A stretch of 64,000 nucleotides of DNA from DAISJI01 sp964559835 (GTDB lineage Bacteria > Acidobacteriota > Terriglobia > Terriglobales > Acidobacteriaceae), in NCBI GenBank assembly GCA_964559835.1, contig CAZLJE010000007.1, forward strand, positions 1 through 64,000, given 5' to 3'. The notes under the pieces are model-generated. The model made no database searches, was not told the origin of the DNA, and saw only the letters and a program-made list of their open reading frames with translations. The position numbers were made by a program, and so were the translations under genes. Positions 61,807 to 64,000 of this stretch are shown here, piece after piece; position 1 is the first letter of the stretch; every line of letters begins with the position of its first letter.

Positions 61807-62292
61807 TTAATCCGAAGCGGGACTGGGTACAAGCTCGAACGACGTCTTGATATCGATGCAGCGATGCAGGGTCCGATACAGGGGACAGCGCATCGGATAA
61901 CTACTGTGCACTTCCTCGACAATGCCGCGAAGGTCCTCTGAGAGTACGAGCCGATGGTGGACAAAGATGCGCCGGATCACAAGGACCTCTTCCTCGGATT
62001 CGACCTCGCCGCGCACGTCGCTAATGAGTGCCCCTCGGCCTGTTTTGACATTCCGCGCTGCCAGCGCGGTGGCAAATGTGCCCTGTAGTCAAGCGGCAGT
62101 GGCGGCAATCACGTAGTCGATCGTAGTCGCACGCGGTTCTTTGATCTTCTGCGGGTCCAGCCCATAGTGCGTGGCGATAGCGCCGTGGACCCCGAAGAGC
62201 ACGGGAGCAGATTCCGCGGGAAGCTGTGCCAGGCGAATGGCACCTTCTCCACGCTCGATCTTCCCTTCATAGAGGTATGTTGGCTGTGACAT
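61807..62292 (-). CDS. OsmC-like protein with in-frame UGA (predicted selenoprotein)
   Basis: One frame of 162 codons including stop, interrupted only by TGA at 62089-62091. The N-terminal part (LFGVHGAIATHYGLDPQ, RATTIDYVIAATAA) and C-terminal part (LQGTFATALAARNV, MRCPLYRTLHRCIDI, TSFELV) are both OsmC family. The TGA is residue 68, in AATAA-U-LQGT, where OsmC/Ohr proteins carry the peroxidatic or partner Cys; the second Cys is Cys136 in MRCPLYR. A SECIS-like hairpin follows. Such proteins reduce organic hydroperoxides. An ECF-type promoter lies upstream. Confidence 0.84.
62048..62079 (-). promoter_or_regulatory. Putative bacterial SECIS element of the OsmC-like gene
   Basis: In the mRNA, nine bases after the UGA: ACATT, bulge TGCCA, then CCGCGCT pairing with AGCGCGG around loop GGC, then AATGT closing the lower stem. 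The loop starts with G and lies within the distance known for bacterial SECIS elements; the 5' bulge contains a U. Confidence 0.7.
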
Positions 62293-62313
62293 TGGTTTCC
62301 TTCCTGCTGCCGA

Positions 62314-62342
62314 TGTGATGCGGCAGGGTCGCTAAAGTTCCA
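62314..62342 (-). promoter_or_regulatory. Putative ECF sigma promoter for the OsmC-like gene
   Basis: Minus strand: TGGAACTT (62342-62335), 14 bp, CATCACA (62320-62314). The upstream box matches the TGTCACTT form at six of eight positions. Confidence 0.5.
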
Positions 62343-62401
62343 ATACGACAGGTTTCCTCAGCCTTCTTGCTCCTCTCTGAAACGAAGAAAATCTGATTTC
62401 C

Positions 62402-62430
62402 TGTCACATCCAACGCCCCGGCGCATCAGA
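62402..62430 (+). promoter_or_regulatory. Putative ECF sigma promoter for the ABM gene
   Basis: TGTCACAT (62402-62409), 14 bp, CATCAGA (62424-62430), 20 bp before the ATG. Confidence 0.65.
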
Positions 62431-62449
62431 GCGAGAGGGGGCAAATCTG

Positions 62450-62752
62450 ATGGGGAAACTAGCCATTTGGGCGCAACTCGAAGCCAAGCCGGGCAAGGAA
62501 AAAGAAGTCGAAGAGTTTCTAAAGTCCGCGCAGCCGCTGGCTGAGCGTGAGGCAGGAACGATTAGCTGGTACGCGATCAAGATGGGGCCCGGAAAATACG
62601 GCATCTTTGACACCTTTGCCGACGAAAACGGCCGAAACGCTCACCTCAACGGAGAGATCGCCAAAGCGCTCCTCGCCAAAGCGAACGATCTGTTCGCCAA
62701 GCCGCCGGAGATTGCAAAACCTGAGATTCTCGCGTCAAAAGCCAATCGGTGA
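62450..62752 (+). CDS. Antibiotic-biosynthesis-monooxygenase-like (ABM) protein
   Basis: A 100-residue dimeric ferredoxin-like ABM/YgiN-type protein: LAIWAQLEAKPGKEKEVEEFL, ISWYAIKMGPGKYGIFDTF-like wording (IKMGPGKYGIFDTFADENG), HLNGEIAKAL. These small enzymes act on quinols or are heme/redox associated. Substrate unknown. It is under an ECF-type promoter. Confidence 0.87.
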   Translation: MGKLAIWAQLEAKPGKEKEVEEFLKSAQPLAEREAGTISWYAIKMGPGKYGIFDTFADENGRNAHLNGEIAKALLAKANDLFAKPPEIAKPEILASKANR

Positions 62753-62847
62753 ATGCCGAAATGCGGTGAGTGGCAAGTATTTGCGGTTCCGAGCGGCTTC
62801 AGCAGGCGTGTTTACGACGAGTCACTCAAGCACCAGCCCTAACAGGC

Positions 62848-63261
62848 TTAACCGCACATGACTGCGTCGAGCACATCGGCGTTATCGATAAAGATCGCTA
62901 GCTTCCAGTCGCCTGTCTTATGCTTCTTCCAGACATCCACGTAGCGCGTTCTGGTTCTGATGGGCTCGCCACCGCTCTTTGGCGTCAGCACTAACTCGTG
63001 CCAACCGTAGTCCACGGCCATTTCGCCCGTAACCTTAATCTCGATAATAATGGCCACCATGCGGGCGTCGAACTTTGCAAAAACATCCTGAAGATAAGTC
63101 CGCAGAGCAGCCTTGCCGCCCTCGCCATATCCGCTGCAGCGGCCATTGGACAAGTCGACCAGGCCGCTATCGAGAATAGCCAACAGCCGTTCGACGTTTC
63201 CTGTGTTGTAAGCTTCGCGGAACTCTGTCTTGACGACATTGATTGCGTATACGTCGTCCAT
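62848..63261 (-). CDS. SnoaL/DUF4440-like (NTF2-fold) protein
   Basis: A 137-residue NTF2-like protein: VVKTEFREAYNTGNVERLLA, DYGWHELVLTPKSGGEP, RYVDVWKKHKTGDWKLAIF. ATG 63261 fits the family start; in-frame ATG 63321 is possible. Likely a small-molecule-binding protein or isomerase-like enzyme. Confidence 0.78.
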   Translation of the reverse strand: MDDVYAINVVKTEFREAYNTGNVERLLAILDSGLVDLSNGRCSGYGEGGKAALRTYLQDVFAKFDARMVAIIIEIKVTGEMAVDYGWHELVLTPKSGGEPIRTRTRYVDVWKKHKTGDWKLAIFIDNADVLDAVMCG

Positions 63262-63366
63262 AACCCACTCATGCGTTTCGCTCGCCGCCAAGTCTACCAC
63301 CAACAACTTAGTAGACCGCATTGCGAGAGTCGGACGCCGACTTGGATACCGAGCGTCCACACCCGT

Positions 63367-63395
63367 TGTAACAAAATCGCACTCGGCGAATCACA
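63367..63395 (+). promoter_or_regulatory. Putative ECF sigma promoter for the AhpD-like gene
   Basis: TGTAACAA (63367-63374), 14 bp, AATCACA (63389-63395), 73 bp before the ATG. Confidence 0.55.
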
Positions 63396-63468
63396 CGCCA
63401 CAGCACGAAATACCGTGGCCCGGGCGAGCGCGGTCGTGTAACTCAGTCAGGAAAGGAAAACAATCGAA

Positions 63469-64000
63469 ATGGCGAGGCTCAAAACAATTGATCGCAACCA
63501 CGCAACAGGTAAAGCCAAAGAACTTCTCGACACCGTCTACTCACAGTTCGGCGCGACGCCCAATCTCATGCGAAATTTGGCAAGTTCGCCGGCTGTGCTT
63601 GGTGCTTATGTGAACTCCTACACTGCTCTGGCAACCGGTCTATTAGACAAAACCCTACACGACCAGATCGCGATCGTCGTAGCAGAGGCAAACGGGTGTG
63701 AATACTGTCTGTCAGCTCACACGGCGTTAGGTAGGAAAGCGGGCTTAAGCGAACAGCAGCTTGCGGCGGCCCGCGCCTTGAACACGGGCATTAACCGGAC
63801 TGATGCTGCGCTGAAGTTCGCTCGTGAGATTGTGGTGAGCCGCGGCCAAATTACTTCAGCGCAATTCGAAGCTGTGCGACAGGCTGGATTCAGCGACGGC
63901 GAGATCGTTGAGATCATCGGTCACGTAGCGCTAAACATCTTCACCAACTACTTCAATAACATCAACCAAACTGAGGTGGACTTTCCGAAGGTTGCGGCGG
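63469..64000 (+). CDS. Carboxymuconolactone decarboxylase / AhpD-like protein, cut by window end
   Basis: The frame is open to the last base (177 complete codons seen). It has the AhpD redox motif NGCEYCLSAHTALG (Cys-x2-Cys-x3-His) and the family start LLDTVYSQFGATPNLMRNL. It probably acts as an alkyl-hydroperoxidase-type thiol reductant. GGAAAGG lies eleven bases upstream of ATG 63469. An ECF-type site precedes it, linking it to the sigma factor regulon. Confidence 0.9.
   Translation, partial: MARLKTIDRNHATGKAKELLDTVYSQFGATPNLMRNLASSPAVLGAYVNSYTALATGLLDKTLHDQIAIVVAEANGCEYCLSAHTALGRKAGLSEQQLAAARALNTGINRTDAALKFAREIVVSRGQITSAQFEAVRQAGFSDGEIVEIIGHVALNIFTNYFNNINQTEVDFPKVAA

Noticed and set aside
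53749..62292. UGA codons as frameshift error, pseudogene or code reassignment
   Set aside because: Both TGAs sit at redox-Cys positions with intact sequence and hairpins after them; other genes here use TGA as normal stop (for example katG), so reassignment is excluded. Sequencing error remains possible but two matching cases are unlikely.

Overview
The window reads as chromosome from a GC-rich Gram-negative bacterium, most likely an Acidobacteriota member of the Terriglobia/Koribacter type. That placement is inferred from gene content: paired TldD/TldE, a DUF3536 GH57 enzyme, a UvrC-like GIY-YIG protein lacking the C-terminal nuclease half, Ser/Thr kinase plus FHA signalling, giant Kelch/YDG surface protein, and many degenerate intergenic repeat families. 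A run of ten N at 12347-12356 shows that this is a scaffold, so some oddities may be assembly effects.

Layout. 0-13.6 kb: 3' part of katG, a Tat-exported ferritin-like protein, a DUF4397 lipoprotein, a PilZ membrane protein, DUF2252, a JAMM peptidase next to a Cys/Met PLP enzyme, two DUF2393-like anchored proteins, and tldE/tldD. 13.9-18.8 kb: a PD-(D/E)XK-like protein, a small HTH-like gene overlapping a TIR-like gene, UvrC-like, zinc ribbon, DnaC-like ATPase. 18.9-36 kb: mostly housekeeping (GH57, galU, purE, purD, Nramp transporter with UspA, HU, L31, dusB, HAD phosphatase, DUF1684, MBL hydrolase, Yip1, EamA), interrupted by a RAYT/REP cassette at 24.5-25.5 kb. 36-53 kb: an orphan EcoRII-C-like nuclease, then a signalling and surface block: adenylate cyclase with two FHA domains, a 1295-residue Ser/Thr kinase, a 2123-residue Kelch/YDG protein, an outer-membrane barrel, a protein with four TR(M/I)FDP motifs every 32 residues, and a CheY-like regulator. 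53-64 kb: tRNA-Ser(GCT), then a redox/stress block.

The strongest observations are in the last 11 kb. Two genes carry an in-frame TGA exactly where their families place a redox-active Cys: a GrdB-like 'selenoprotein B family' gene (TGA 54061-54063) and an OsmC-like gene (TGA 62089-62091). Each TGA is followed at suitable distance by a hairpin resembling a bacterial SECIS, so both are read here as selenoproteins. An ECF sigma/anti-sigma pair (60746-61658) sits in the same block, and seven upstream regions share a two-box motif, TGT(C/A)AC-like, about 14 nt, then (C/A)(A/G)TC-N-(G/C)-A. These precede the sigma gene itself, SDR, OsmC, ABM monooxygenase, an AhpD-like protein, a secreted-protein/YceI/methyltransferase operon and a divergent outer-membrane protein. 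The picture is a local ECF regulon for redox or envelope stress containing at least one selenoprotein.

Intergenic DNA is unusually structured. At least eight families of palindromic or word-like repeats occur, some forming N-terminal or C-terminal extensions of reading frames. A 25-bp perfect palindrome family lies just before the start codons of the cyclase, kinase and (as a half copy) dusB.
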